From positions 1 through 64,000 of the forward strand of contig CAYQQJ010000018.1 in NCBI GenBank assembly GCA_964419935.1: DNA of 64,000 nucleotides, written 5' to 3'. Of the stretch, positions 25,522-34,337 are shown one piece after another. Position numbers and translations under genes: made by a program. The DNA comes from CAYQQJ01 sp964419935. Its GTDB lineage: Bacteria; Pseudomonadota; Gammaproteobacteria; Pseudomonadales; Cellvibrionaceae. A model generated the notes under the pieces. The model made no database searches. It was given only the letters and a program-made list of their open reading frames with translations, and had not been told where the DNA came from. Positions within the stretch are counted from its first letter, which is position 1, and every line of letters begins with the position of its first letter.

Positions 25522-26428
25522 CCGAGCGTACGTACTCCGACAGGTTGTTTAAAACCTTTTCGCTCAAGCGATCAAATGCTTGTCGGGTACGTCCAGTGGA
25601 AATGTTCACACAGCGTACGTTGGAGTGGTTAAGGAATTTGGCACCGCCCAAAGCGCCCAGCGTATCGCAGTAACACCGGTTATCTCCGTCCAGCCATTGG
25701 GCGAAAGGAGCTTCATCCCAAGCGGGAGATAAACCGGTATTGAATAGAATTTTTCGATTTCCCAGTTGAGCGAATTCCTCTTCGTGAAGCAGAACAACAT
25801 TTTTGTTCAGGCAACAAATCGCGACTTCGCTCTGGGTAAGCAGCTCTCCCAAGGGTAAAAAACGGTAGCCTTTTTCAGCCGCTTCCTTTTTTTCACTACG
25901 CGCAAAGTAAGAAATATCCGCACCAAGAAATTTCAGTGCATCGGCAATCATGCCTCCGGATACCCCAAGGCCGACAATACCAACCTTCAGCCCGGTGATT
26001 TCTCTCTGAACGCCGTCCCAAGGTTCAGCAGGGCTTCCGTCAGGGTTGTTGCCAAAACCGTGTAGACACCGGACCAGTTCACTGATCACGTATTCGACAA
26101 CGCCTTCATCACCATAATCGCGAACGCCGGTGACAGTGATTCCTCGCTGATTCGCGTACAGAATGTCGACGTTCGCACTCTCTGGCGAATACAGGGAGCA
26201 GCACATACCGATATATTTAACGTTGGGGCATTTTTCCAGGGCGTCTTTTGTGAGTGTCGATGTGTGACTTAACAATACGGCATCAGCATCGCCGATGCGT
26301 GAAACGATTTCTTGCGAGTCCGCTGGAACGTCCTGATACATAACAACGTCTTGGGCAAATGAATGCAGCTGTTTTTCTGCCAATGGAATCAGGCTTAATG
26401 GCTCAATCGCAACTAACTTAGTAAACAT
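25499..26428 (-). CDS. D-2-hydroxyacid dehydrogenase-like protein lacking catalytic residues
   Basis: A 309-residue protein with the D-2-hydroxyacid dehydrogenase fold: N-terminal catalytic-domain half, then an NAD-binding fold with VGIVGLGVSGGMIAD (GLGVSG at 153-158). The expected active-site arginine (in NTxRG) is replaced, since the motif reads FNTGLSPAWDE; the usual Glu region reads CDTLGALGG; the PHxAG histidine position reads VNISTG. All three catalytic residues thus appear missing, suggesting a changed reaction or a non-enzymatic role. ATG 26428 is chosen because homology starts there; the frame extends 69 bp further upstream. It converges on, and overlaps, the aspartate dehydrogenase gene. 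Confidence 0.75.
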   Translation of the reverse strand: MFTKLVAIEPLSLIPLAEKQLHSFAQDVVMYQDVPADSQEIVSRIGDADAVLLSHTSTLTKDALEKCPNVKYIGMCCSLYSPESANVDILYANQRGITVTGVRDYGDEGVVEYVISELVRCLHGFGNNPDGSPAEPWDGVQREITGLKVGIVGLGVSGGMIADALKFLGADISYFARSEKKEAAEKGYRFLPLGELLTQSEVAICCLNKNVVLLHEEEFAQLGNRKILFNTGLSPAWDEAPFAQWLDGDNRCYCDTLGALGGAKFLNHSNVRCVNISTGRTRQAFDRLSEKVLNNLSEYVRSVRTQSVR

Positions 26429-26545
26429 GGCTTCGACTCTTATCTGAAAGTTCGTCGCTATTATACGCGGTTGATTTGACGTTTTGGATTTTGTCACAGC
26501 GGGCGCATTTTGTTGTCATTGGCGCGCAATATCACACATGCGGAG

Positions 26546-26569
26546 TTTTGTAGGAAATCGCCTACAAAA
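26546..26569. promoter_or_regulatory. Perfect inverted repeat upstream of the comEA-like gene
   Basis: TTTTGTAGG and CCTACAAAA arms are separated by 6 bp, and a third CCTACA follows at about 26585. It lies about 90 bp upstream of the comEA-like ATG. It could be an operator or an RNA hairpin; neither is established. Confidence 0.4.
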
Positions 26570-26660
26570 ATGCGGTAGCTTCTCCTACAGACAGCACACA
26601 GGTTTCTTCTTAAAGTAGCTGTTCCATAAAGTAGTGCTTCCATAACAAAAGGAGATTGTA

Positions 26661-27002
26661 ATGACGTACAAGAGCAGACTCGTTAATCACATTAAAAACT
26701 ATCGTAGCCCCGCTCACGGCCTAATTTTGGTCGCGTTGATGGGATTGTTGGCGGCGCCAAGCTTTGCGGAGCAAGCGGACGCGGCAGCGGCCACCGGTAG
26801 TGAGATTGCCGTTGTCAATCTCAACACGGCGGATGCGGAGACGCTGGCCCGAGTGCTGACCGGCATCGGCGAAGACAAGGCGGAAGCCATTGTGGCCTGG
26901 CGGGAAGCCAACGGCGAGTTCAAGTCAGTGGACGAGTTGACCCAGATCAAAGGTATCGGTCAGGCAACTTTGAACAAGAACCGTGACAGGTTGAGCCTCT
27001 GA
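26661..27002 (+). CDS. ComEA-like helix-hairpin-helix protein
   Basis: A 113-residue exported protein. Residues 1-36 form a long signal sequence (LILVALMGLLAAPSFA). The mature part has two helix-hairpin-helix motifs: NLNTADAETLARVLTGIGEDKAEAIVAWREANG and FKSVDELTQIKGIGQATLNKNR. Such proteins resemble the DNA-binding end of ComEA, the periplasmic DNA receptor in natural transformation, although the short gammaproteobacterial versions are often of unproven function. AAAAGGAG sets ATG 26661, and a terminator follows. Confidence 0.85.
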   Translation: MTYKSRLVNHIKNYRSPAHGLILVALMGLLAAPSFAEQADAAAATGSEIAVVNLNTADAETLARVLTGIGEDKAEAIVAWREANGEFKSVDELTQIKGIGQATLNKNRDRLSL

Positions 27003-27034
27003 TAGTGTTAAACTCACCTTGTGGTGAATTTATA

Positions 27035-27063
27035 AAACCCGAGCCACCACTCGGGTTTTTTTT
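27035..27063 (+). terminator. Terminator after the comEA-like gene
   Basis: Stem AAACCCGA/TCGGGTTT with an 8-nt loop, then a T-rich tract. Confidence 0.85.
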
Positions 27064-27129
27064 GGTCAACCGAATGCCCATATAGACTGAACGCCCTACA
27101 AACTAACCGCTCCACAATAGAGGAACCCG

Positions 27130-27852
27130 ATGAAGACAGTATCAGCTCCGCGCATTTTGGTGGCACTTGACTTTGATAATTCAGAGAAGTGCCTGACGCT
27201 GGTGCGCCAGTTGGACCCGGAGATATGCCGCCTGAAGGTCGGCAAGGAGCTATTTACTGCCTGTGGGCCGCGATTGCTGGAGCAGCTGCAGGGGCTCGGT
27301 TTTGATGTGTTTCTCGACCTCAAATTCCACGATATACCAAATACCGTGGCCAAAGCCGTCAAGGCAGCGGCTGGATTGGGCGTTTGGATGGTCAATGTCC
27401 ATGCCAGCGGCGGTACACGCATGATGGAGGCGGCAGCTGAGAGTCTCGTGGCGGTGACTAAGCCGCCCCTGTTAATAGCCGTCACAGTGCTGACGAGTAT
27501 GGATGCAAGCGACATGAAGGCCACTGGGGTTGACACGAGCCCTGAGCAGCAGGTTTTGCGGCTGGCAGCGTTAACAGCAGACGCGGGGCTGGACGGTGTA
27601 GTCTGTTCAGCTCGAGAGGCACCCCTGTTGCGTGGTAAATTTGGCGATAAGCTGACGCTGGTAACGCCCGGAATTCGACCTGAAGGTAGTGACGCTGGTG
27701 ACCAGCGCCGTATCGTGACGCCGGCGCAAGCCCTGGCGGATGGCAGTGACTATCTCGTCATCGGTCGACCGATCACTCAATCGTCGGATCCCGCCGCAAC
27801 GTGCCGCGCCATTGCTGAGAGCCTGAGCTGTGTGAGGGCGCCCAGTAGTTAG
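27130..27852 (+). CDS. pyrF: Orotidine 5'-phosphate decarboxylase
   Basis: Last enzyme of UMP synthesis, a cytosolic TIM barrel of 240 residues. Conserved elements are ILVALDFDN (first strand), LKVGKELFTACGP, the catalytic DLKFHDIPNTV (Asp-Lys-His-Asp network) and the phosphate-binding VTPGIRPEG...DYLVIGRPIT. AGAGGAACCCG precedes ATG 27130. It lies 142 bp upstream of cmk; the gap shows no terminator. Confidence 0.97.
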   Translation: MKTVSAPRILVALDFDNSEKCLTLVRQLDPEICRLKVGKELFTACGPRLLEQLQGLGFDVFLDLKFHDIPNTVAKAVKAAAGLGVWMVNVHASGGTRMMEAAAESLVAVTKPPLLIAVTVLTSMDASDMKATGVDTSPEQQVLRLAALTADAGLDGVVCSAREAPLLRGKFGDKLTLVTPGIRPEGSDAGDQRRIVTPAQALADGSDYLVIGRPITQSSDPAATCRAIAESLSCVRAPSS

Positions 27853-27994
27853 TGTAGCGGTAATTCAACACAGGCGAATGTGCCTCATTAGGGCGTTGTA
27901 CTTTTTGCGCGCGGTGCGGTGGTCAATACTTGCAGGGTTATCAAAAACAAAAAGATCAGCCTACAGCCGATCATGTTCGAGAAGGTAGATGTCA

Positions 27995-28669
27995 ATGATT
28001 CCAGTAGTAACAATCGACGGGCCAAGTGGGTCAGGTAAAGGCACCATCAGCCGTATGATGGCACAGGCGACGGGTTTTCACCTGCTGGACAGTGGTGCTC
28101 TTTATCGTCTCACGGCACTTGCTGCCATGCGTAAAGCGGTGGACGTCATGGATCAGACGGCTGTGGCTGAGATTGTCGGGAACCTGGATGTGACTTTTGC
28201 TGTGAGCGGCCAGAATACGCGGATACTGCTGGAAAATGATGACGTCAGCCAGGAGATTCGCTCGGAAGCCGTGGGTATGAATGCGTCCATTGTGGCGGCT
28301 TATCCTCAGGTGCGCTTGGGGTTGCTGGAGCGGCAGCGCGGCTTCAGACAGGCTCCCGGTCTGGTGGCAGACGGGCGGGATATGGGGACCGTGGTCTTCC
28401 CTCAGGCCCAGGTGAAAATTTTCCTGACGGCCAGTGCCGAGGCAAGAGCGAATCGGCGGGTGCAGCAATTGCAGGAAGCGGGGCAACCATCAGAATATGA
28501 GGCCATTTTACGCGACATTCGCGCGAGGGATGAACGAGATTCATCGCGAGCAGCTTCACCTCTTGTACCCGCGGATGATGCATTGATGCTCGACAGCACC
28601 ATGCTATCGGTCGAACAAGTGCTCCAGGTGGTGCTGGATTATGCCAATAAGCGACTAACGACACACTAG
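27995..28669 (+). CDS. cmk: Cytidylate kinase
   Basis: Phosphorylates CMP and dCMP. The P-loop is DGPSGSGKGT at the N-terminus, with the substrate-binding DSGALYR and the arginine-rich R-D-x-R-D lid region (IRARDERDSSRAASPL). The length of about 224 residues is normal. Two starts are possible; ATG 27995 is preferred to ATG 27989 because GAAGG at 27981 is 9 nt from the former and only 3 from the latter. In most relatives rpsA follows directly; here lapA and lapB follow instead. Confidence 0.96.
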   Translation: MIPVVTIDGPSGSGKGTISRMMAQATGFHLLDSGALYRLTALAAMRKAVDVMDQTAVAEIVGNLDVTFAVSGQNTRILLENDDVSQEIRSEAVGMNASIVAAYPQVRLGLLERQRGFRQAPGLVADGRDMGTVVFPQAQVKIFLTASAEARANRRVQQLQEAGQPSEYEAILRDIRARDERDSSRAASPLVPADDALMLDSTMLSVEQVLQVVLDYANKRLTTH

Positions 28670-28725
28670 AGGTCTGGAAAACTCATAATCGATTTACATA
28701 CACCTGTCCGGGGAGGATAAGCAAG

Positions 28726-29040
28726 GTGATCAGGTTCCTGAAGCGATGGCTTGTGCGGATAGTTTGGCTGGCCTGGATTGCGGTCATGCTGTTGGTGGGT
28801 ATCAAGCTGGTGATGGACAATCAGCAAGAGGTCCAGATTGCGTTGTTTGGCTGGCTGTCGCCCGCGGTGTCCCTGGGAGTTGTTGTTTGCCTGGTACTTC
28901 TATGTGGGGTAGCGTTGGGGTGGCTCGCGGGCACCGGCAGCTATCTTTCTGCAAAACGAGGCACCCGACGGCTCAACAAGCAGTTGAGCCAGACCCGCCA
29001 GGAAGTCGCGAATCTGCGTACTTTGCCACTTAAAGATTAA
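28726..29040 (+). CDS. lapA: Lipopolysaccharide assembly protein LapA
   Basis: A 104-residue inner-membrane protein with two transmembrane helices (IVWLAWIAVMLLVGIKLVM and VSLGVVVCLVLLCGVALGWLAG) linked by the family signature DNQQEVQIALFGW, then a basic coiled tail. LapA and LapB together control LPS synthesis through LpxC turnover in E. coli. The start is GTG 28726 after GGGGAGGAT. It lies 29 bp upstream of lapB, the standard pairing. Confidence 0.93.
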   Translation: MIRFLKRWLVRIVWLAWIAVMLLVGIKLVMDNQQEVQIALFGWLSPAVSLGVVVCLVLLCGVALGWLAGTGSYLSAKRGTRRLNKQLSQTRQEVANLRTLPLKD

Positions 29041-29069
29041 GCGGTTAATGGACGTCAAGAGCTAAGGCT

Positions 29070-30269
29070 ATGTCTGATCCCATCTTCTTTGCATTTCTTT
29101 TCGCCGCAGTGGTGGTTGGCTTCCTGCTCGGCCGTCTGACAAGAGGGGCGGGTAGCCGTAGGAAAGCTGAACCGGCCTGGCTGAGACAGAGCTATTTTGA
29201 AGGGCTTAACTATCTGCTTAATGAGCGACCCGATGCTGCCATAGACACCTTTGTGGCAGCGCTCGATGTCAATAGCGAAACCCTGGAAACCCATCTCGCG
29301 CTTGGCAACTTGCTGCGCCGCCGGGGCGAAGTTGATCGAGCGATCCGCATTCATCAGAACTTGCTCGCCAGACCCAGTCTCGGTCTGGAACAACAGCAGC
29401 AAGCACAGGTTGAGCTGGCTCTGGACTATATGAAATCCGGGTTGCTGGACAGAGCTGAGGCACTTTTCAAAGAACTGCTGCACAGTGATGACCCCTCCAT
29501 ACGGGGCGTCTGTCTAGAGCGTCTGGTGGAGATTTACCGGGATGAGAAGGAATGGCAGCGTGCTATAGATATGGCCGAGCAGTTGTGTCATCGCAAGCTC
29601 GGGCGCAATCCGGTGTATTGGCGGGAACTGCAAGCGCATTTCGGTTGCGAACTGGCAGAGTCCGCCATCCAGACCCGGGACTGGTTATCGGCGCGACAGT
29701 GGGTGCGCAAAGCCATCGGCTTTGACCGGGATTGCGTGCGCGCCCGCCTTGATTCTGCTCATATAGAAATGGCGCTGGGACAATGGGAGTTGGCAGTGCG
29801 GGAGCTCAACAAAATTTCCTCCAGCTCATCGCTGTTCATCTCGGAAGCTCTGCCTCTCATCAGTCACTGTTACGAAGAGCTGGGGCGCCAGGAGGCGTTG
29901 TATGCCCTGCTGAAGGGGCTTTACCAGCAGGAACCATCCGAATTGCTATTGCAGCAGTATTCCCGCCTGACCGCCAGGCTCAGAGGTCCGGATGCAGCCC
30001 AGACGTTGCTGAGCCAGGAGCTTCGCCGTTTCCCTGGGTTGGCACCGTTTGCCGATATGCTCGCCATATTCGAACAACAGACGAATGGCCGGCTGAATTA
30101 CACCGCTTTCAGTCCGGTGCTGACCAAGGTGCTGACGGCCAACAGCGCATATGAATGCCGAAGTTGCGGCTTTACCGGCCAGCAGTTGCACTGGTGCTGC
30201 CCCACCTGCAAAACCTGGGGTAGCATGGCGGCGCGAATCGCAGTTCCCGGCGGTTACGGCGTGCATTAG
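29070..30269 (+). CDS. lapB: Lipopolysaccharide assembly protein LapB (YciM)
   Basis: A 399-residue inner-membrane-anchored TPR protein that recruits FtsH to LpxC. One N-terminal helix (FFAFLFAAVVVGFLLGRL) is followed by about nine tetratricopeptide repeats (NYLLNERPDAAIDTFVAALDVN and so on) and a C-terminal rubredoxin-like zinc knuckle with cysteines in CRSCGFTG and CCPTCKTWG. The E. coli protein has 389 residues. It is translationally close to lapA. No pyrF or ihfB follows; rpsA comes next after 269 bp. Confidence 0.95.
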   Translation: MSDPIFFAFLFAAVVVGFLLGRLTRGAGSRRKAEPAWLRQSYFEGLNYLLNERPDAAIDTFVAALDVNSETLETHLALGNLLRRRGEVDRAIRIHQNLLARPSLGLEQQQQAQVELALDYMKSGLLDRAEALFKELLHSDDPSIRGVCLERLVEIYRDEKEWQRAIDMAEQLCHRKLGRNPVYWRELQAHFGCELAESAIQTRDWLSARQWVRKAIGFDRDCVRARLDSAHIEMALGQWELAVRELNKISSSSSLFISEALPLISHCYEELGRQEALYALLKGLYQQEPSELLLQQYSRLTARLRGPDAAQTLLSQELRRFPGLAPFADMLAIFEQQTNGRLNYTAFSPVLTKVLTANSAYECRSCGFTGQQLHWCCPTCKTWGSMAARIAVPGGYGVH

Positions 30270-30308
30270 TTTGTTTGCCCTGAACGCCCCGATTTTCCTC
30301 GAATTCAC

Positions 30309-30337
30309 TTGCTGAACACCCCTTAATCTGGTAGCCT
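30309..30337 (+). promoter_or_regulatory. rpsA: Possible rpsA promoter and structured leader
   Basis: TTGCTG and TAGCCT are separated by 17 bp and followed by a GC-rich discriminator. A transcript would have a leader of about 195 nt, including the small hairpin ACCTC/GAGGT at 30486-30500. There is little Shine-Dalgarno sequence before the rpsA ATG, which fits the known SD-poor, structure-dependent and S1-autoregulated rpsA leaders of gammaproteobacteria. Confidence 0.35.
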
Positions 30338-30538
30338 CGCCGAGCCCGGAGATAGGGCTTTTGCACCAACCAAATTCCCATCTCATTCCGGGCAATGCTA
30401 ACGTCAGTTCAAGCCAGCAAGGAGCGGCGTTCAGCATCTCAACCAACCGGCCCGTGTACTGGCAGCACGGTAAGCAATTCTACTGACCTCCTCTTGAGGT
30501 GGCGGGTGGTTTTGCGCTGATAAACTATAGGTATCTCA

Positions 30539-32224
30539 ATGACCGAGAGCTTTGCAGAACTCTTTGAAGAAAGTTTAAAAACCGTTGATATGGTCCCCGG
30601 TACAATCGTTACCGGTGTTGTTATCGACATCGATTCAGACTGGGTGACTGTTCACGCCGGCCTGAAATCTGAAGGTGTTATTCCTGCCGAACAATTCATG
30701 GATGAAGACGGAAAAGTCAATCTGTCCATTGGTGATGAAGTTCAGGTAGCGCTGGAAACTGTAGAAGACGGTTTCGGTGAGACCCGCCTGTCACGCGAAA
30801 AAGCCAAGCGTGCTGAAGCCTGGAAAGTGCTTGAAGCTGCGCACGAAGCGGACGAAGTGGTTACTGGTATTATCAACGGCAAGGTCAAGGGTGGTTTCAC
30901 CGTGGACGTTGCTGGCATCCGAGCTTTCTTGCCAGGTTCTTTGGTCGATGTTCGCCCTGTGCGCGACACTGCCCACCTGGAAAACAAAGAGCTGGAGTTC
31001 AAGGTCATCAAGCTGGACCAGAAGCGCAACAACGTGGTTGTTTCACGTCGTGCGGTTATGGAGCAGGCTAACTCTGAAGAGCGTGATGAGCTGCTGGCCA
31101 CACTGCAAGAAGGCATGGCAGTTAAAGGTATCGTCAAGAACCTTACCGATTACGGTGCGTTCGTTGACTTGGGTGGCGTAGATGGCCTGCTGCACATTAC
31201 CGACATGGCCTGGAAGCGTATCAAGCATCCGAGCGAAATCGTCAATGTTGGCGATGAGATTGACGTTAAAGTGCTGAAGTTCGACCGTGAGCGCAACCGC
31301 GTGTCTCTGGGTCTGAAGCAGCTGGGCGAAGATCCCTGGGCCGCTATCACCAACCGTTATCCGGAAGGTACCAAGGTCAAGGCAAAAATCACCAACCTTA
31401 CCGACTACGGTTGTTTTGCTGAAATCGAAGAAGGCGTGGAAGGTCTGGTACACGTTTCCGAAATGGATTGGACCAACAAGAACATTCATCCCTCCAAGGT
31501 TGTCCAGTTGGGTGACGAAGTTGACGTGATGATTCTGGATATCGACGAAGAGCGTCGTCGTATTTCACTGGGTATCAAACAGTGCCAGGAAAATCCATGG
31601 GATGCGTTCTCCCGTCAATTCGACAAAGGCGACAAGATCAGCGGCAAGATCAAGTCCATCACCGACTTCGGTATCTTTATTGGTCTGGATGGCGGCATCG
31701 ACGGTCTGGTTCACTTGTCCGATATCTCCTGGAACGAAACTGGCGAAGAAGCCGTACGCAAGTACAAGAAAGGCGACGAGCTGGAAACCGTTGTACTGGC
31801 CATCGATCCAGAGCGCGAGCGTATCTCTCTGGGCGTGAAGCAGCTGGACGAAGATCCTTTCTCCTCTTACGTTGCTGAAAACGATAAAGGTACTATCGTT
31901 AAAGGCGTTGTAAAAGAAGTTGACGCTAAAGCTGCAATCATCACACTGTCTGGCGAAGTTGAAGGTACTTTGAAAGCCTCCGACATCAGCCGTGACAAGG
32001 TAGAAGATGCTCGCAATGTGTTGAAGGAAGGTGAAGAAGTCGAAGCCAAGATCACTAACGTTGATCGCAAGAACCGCACCATCGTTCTTTCGATCAAGGC
32101 CAAGGATCAAGCTGACGAGAAAGCCGCCATCAAAGAACACAGTGCCAAGCAAAACGAAAGCGCACAGCCGGCCACCATTGGTGACCTGATCAAGGCGCAA
32201 ATCGAAAGCCAGGACAAAAAATAA
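30539..32224 (+). CDS. rpsA: 30S ribosomal protein S1
   Basis: A 561-residue RNA-binding ribosomal protein needed to load most mRNAs. Six S1 (OB-fold) domains are visible; the four C-terminal ones share the pattern GAFVDLGGVDGLLHITDM, GCFAEIEEGVEGLVHVSEMDW, GIFIGLDGGIDGLVHLSDISW and the divergent AAIITLSGEVEGTLKASDI. The length equals that of relatives (557 in E. coli). The ATG is in TATCTCAATG with no real Shine-Dalgarno. A strong terminator follows. Confidence 0.98.
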   Translation: MTESFAELFEESLKTVDMVPGTIVTGVVIDIDSDWVTVHAGLKSEGVIPAEQFMDEDGKVNLSIGDEVQVALETVEDGFGETRLSREKAKRAEAWKVLEAAHEADEVVTGIINGKVKGGFTVDVAGIRAFLPGSLVDVRPVRDTAHLENKELEFKVIKLDQKRNNVVVSRRAVMEQANSEERDELLATLQEGMAVKGIVKNLTDYGAFVDLGGVDGLLHITDMAWKRIKHPSEIVNVGDEIDVKVLKFDRERNRVSLGLKQLGEDPWAAITNRYPEGTKVKAKITNLTDYGCFAEIEEGVEGLVHVSEMDWTNKNIHPSKVVQLGDEVDVMILDIDEERRRISLGIKQCQENPWDAFSRQFDKGDKISGKIKSITDFGIFIGLDGGIDGLVHLSDISWNETGEEAVRKYKKGDELETVVLAIDPERERISLGVKQLDEDPFSSYVAENDKGTIVKGVVKEVDAKAAIITLSGEVEGTLKASDISRDKVEDARNVLKEGEEVEAKITNVDRKNRTIVLSIKAKDQADEKAAIKEHSAKQNESAQPATIGDLIKAQIESQDKK

Positions 32225-32250
32225 GCGAATGCTTGTTTAGTCAGGCAAAG

Positions 32251-32276
32251 GGCGACCGAAAGGTCGCCTTTTTTTT
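32251..32276 (+). terminator. Terminator of rpsA
   Basis: Stem GGCGACC/GGTCGCC with a stable GAAA loop, then eight T. Confidence 0.9.
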
Positions 32277-32376
32277 GCCCGGATGATTGATGTTTGGTTG
32301 CGTTGTTTTCTGGATATGATCATGTACAGGCTTCCCGTCCGCCTGCTGGAACAGCAGGGTAAAACAGCGCTCCATA

Positions 32377-32402
32377 AAAAAGGCGGCCCGAAGCCGCCTT
32401 TA
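32377..32402 (-). terminator. Terminator of deaD
   Basis: On the minus strand, AAGGCGGC/GCCGCCTT with a 5-nt loop, then a run of T. It lies 24 bp after the deaD stop. A second hairpin (CCTGCTG/CAGCAGG, 32343-32359) lies just beyond it. Confidence 0.8.
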
Positions 32403-32425
32403 CCCGTTATTGATCCGCGGAAATA

Positions 32426-34183
32426 TTATTTCGCGTCTTGGCTCTTATTCGACTTCTTCGGTTTACCCGATTTTGCAGCAGCAGCTTTTGGTTTGCCACT
32501 TCTCGCTGGTCCCTTGCGATCCCGGTCAGGTTTGCCAGAGGAGGCTGATTTTTGGTCGAGGCTGATCGACATTTTGTGGTTGCGCACACGAATGTTCTGG
32601 ATCTGGCTCAATACTTCCTTCGGCATTCCTTTGGGAAGTTCGACAACGCTGAAACTGTCGAAAATCTTGATCTGGCCAATGTTCTCGAATTTCAGTGCTG
32701 TTTCGTTGGTCAGGGCACCGACAATATCCTTGGGCATGGCATCGTGCTTGCGGCCCACCTCGATGCGATAACGATCCATGGAGGCATTGGGTTCATAGGA
32801 TTCCCGTCGTGAACGTGGCGCTGTTGACGAGTCATCGTTGTAGCGCGCAGTGGCAGCCGGGGCTTCCTGAGCCGTCAAACGCACCGGATTCTGCTTCTGC
32901 GCCATGAACGCCAACGCGGCTGCGGCTTGCTCGGGCAGTATCTGGGTTTCGCGGCAGTAGTCCATGACCAGCTGCTCAAAAAAATCCAACTCTTCATTTT
33001 CCACCGTTTCACTGATGCTGTTCTTGAACTGCTCCATGCGGTGATTGGCGATCTGTTCGCGGCTCGGTAGCTCAAGAGGCGTGATCTTCTGGCGGGTGGC
33101 TCGTTCAATAGCAAACAGCATGCGCTTTTCTCGCGGCGCCACAAACAGAATCGCCTTGCCTTTGCGGCCAGCGCGGCCTGTACGGCCGATACGGTGCACG
33201 TAGGCTTCTGTATCGTAAGGTACATCGTAGTTGATTACGTGGCTTACGCGGGGAACGTCGATGCCGCGCGCGGCGACATCGGTCGCGACAACCACGTCGA
33301 TCTTGCCATTCTTGAGGCGCTCGATGGTGCGCTCACGCAGGGTTTGGTTCATATCGCCATTGAGCGGCGACGATGCAAACCCGCGGGCTTCCAGTCGCTC
33401 TGCAAGTTCTACCGTGGCGGTTTTGGTTCGCACAAAGATGATAATGCCATCGAATTCTTCGACTTCCAGTATGCGAGTCAGCGCGTCGAGCTTGTTCACC
33501 CCTTTAACAATCCACGCGTGCTGGGCAATGTTCTCGACGGTTGTGGTCGCGGATTTGATAGTGACGTTCTGCGGGTCGCGCATGTAGCGTTCAGCCACCT
33601 GCTGAATCTGGCGAGGCATGGTGGCGGAGAACAGGGCGGTTTGTCGTTCTGCTGGCGTATGCTCGAGAATCCAGGTCACATCGTCGATGAAACCCATACG
33701 CAGCATTTCGTCAGCCTCATCCAGGACGACGTGCTTGAGGGATTCCAGAGCCATGGTTTTGCGACGCAGGTGATCAATGACCCGACCCGGCGTGCCGACG
33801 ATGACATGCACGCCGCGCTTGAGTTGTTTGAGCTGGTTGGCCATGTCCCCACCGCCGTAGACAGGCAGAACGTGGAAGTCAGGCAATTTTGACGCGTAAC
33901 GCTGTAACGCCTCAGCCACTTGAATGGCCAGTTCACGCGTCGGCGTCAGGACCAGTGCCTGAGGATGCTTAACACTAATGTCGATGTTGTTCAGCAGGGG
34001 CAATGCGAACGCAGCAGTCTTACCCGTACCGGTCTGCGCCAGACCCAAAAGATCGTGCCCTTCCAATAGAAGAGGAATACTTTGAGCTTGAATGGGGGAG
34101 GGTTGTTCGTAACCAAGCTCTTGGATCGTGGCGAGCAAAGCGGGTTTTAGCGGAAAATCCGCAAAAAGTGGGGTATCGGTCAT
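32426..34183 (-). CDS. deaD: ATP-dependent RNA helicase DeaD/CsdA type
   Basis: DEAD-box helicase of 585 residues acting on structured RNA in ribosome assembly and mRNA turnover, often cold-induced. Motifs in order: Q motif (FADFPLKPALLATIQELGYEQPSPIQ), AQTGTGKT (I), PTRELA (Ia), DEADEML (II), SAT (III) and HRIGRTGRAG (VI). A DbpA-type RNA-binding domain follows at about 470-545 (YRIEVGRKHDAMPKDIVGAL), then a basic, low-complexity Ser/Lys/Ala tail. ATG 34183 is the first in frame. The 5' leader is about 105 nt if the TATAAT at 34295-34300 is used. Confidence 0.94.
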   Translation of the reverse strand: MTDTPLFADFPLKPALLATIQELGYEQPSPIQAQSIPLLLEGHDLLGLAQTGTGKTAAFALPLLNNIDISVKHPQALVLTPTRELAIQVAEALQRYASKLPDFHVLPVYGGGDMANQLKQLKRGVHVIVGTPGRVIDHLRRKTMALESLKHVVLDEADEMLRMGFIDDVTWILEHTPAERQTALFSATMPRQIQQVAERYMRDPQNVTIKSATTTVENIAQHAWIVKGVNKLDALTRILEVEEFDGIIIFVRTKTATVELAERLEARGFASSPLNGDMNQTLRERTIERLKNGKIDVVVATDVAARGIDVPRVSHVINYDVPYDTEAYVHRIGRTGRAGRKGKAILFVAPREKRMLFAIERATRQKITPLELPSREQIANHRMEQFKNSISETVENEELDFFEQLVMDYCRETQILPEQAAAALAFMAQKQNPVRLTAQEAPAATARYNDDSSTAPRSRRESYEPNASMDRYRIEVGRKHDAMPKDIVGALTNETALKFENIGQIKIFDSFSVVELPKGMPKEVLSQIQNIRVRNHKMSISLDQKSASSGKPDRDRKGPARSGKPKAAAAKSGKPKKSNKSQDAK

Positions 34184-34294
34184 TAATTAGGCCTAAATAA
34201 GAATCGCAACGTCAGGCGGTCGCCGGACGGATATGGGTCACGCGTTTGATGATGGCAGTGCCACGTACGTTGGGCGCTGTTAGCGCGACCGGCG

Positions 34295-34323
34295 ATTATA
34301 CGCCTGCGGGGGATTTAATGATA
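34295..34323 (-). promoter_or_regulatory. deaD: Likely deaD promoter
   Basis: A consensus TATAAT (34295-34300 on the minus strand) lies about 112 bp upstream of the deaD ATG; the -35 region (TATCAT) is weak. It borders the heptamer repeat array. Confidence 0.4.
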
Positions 34324-34337
34324 GGTTTGGGAGGTTG

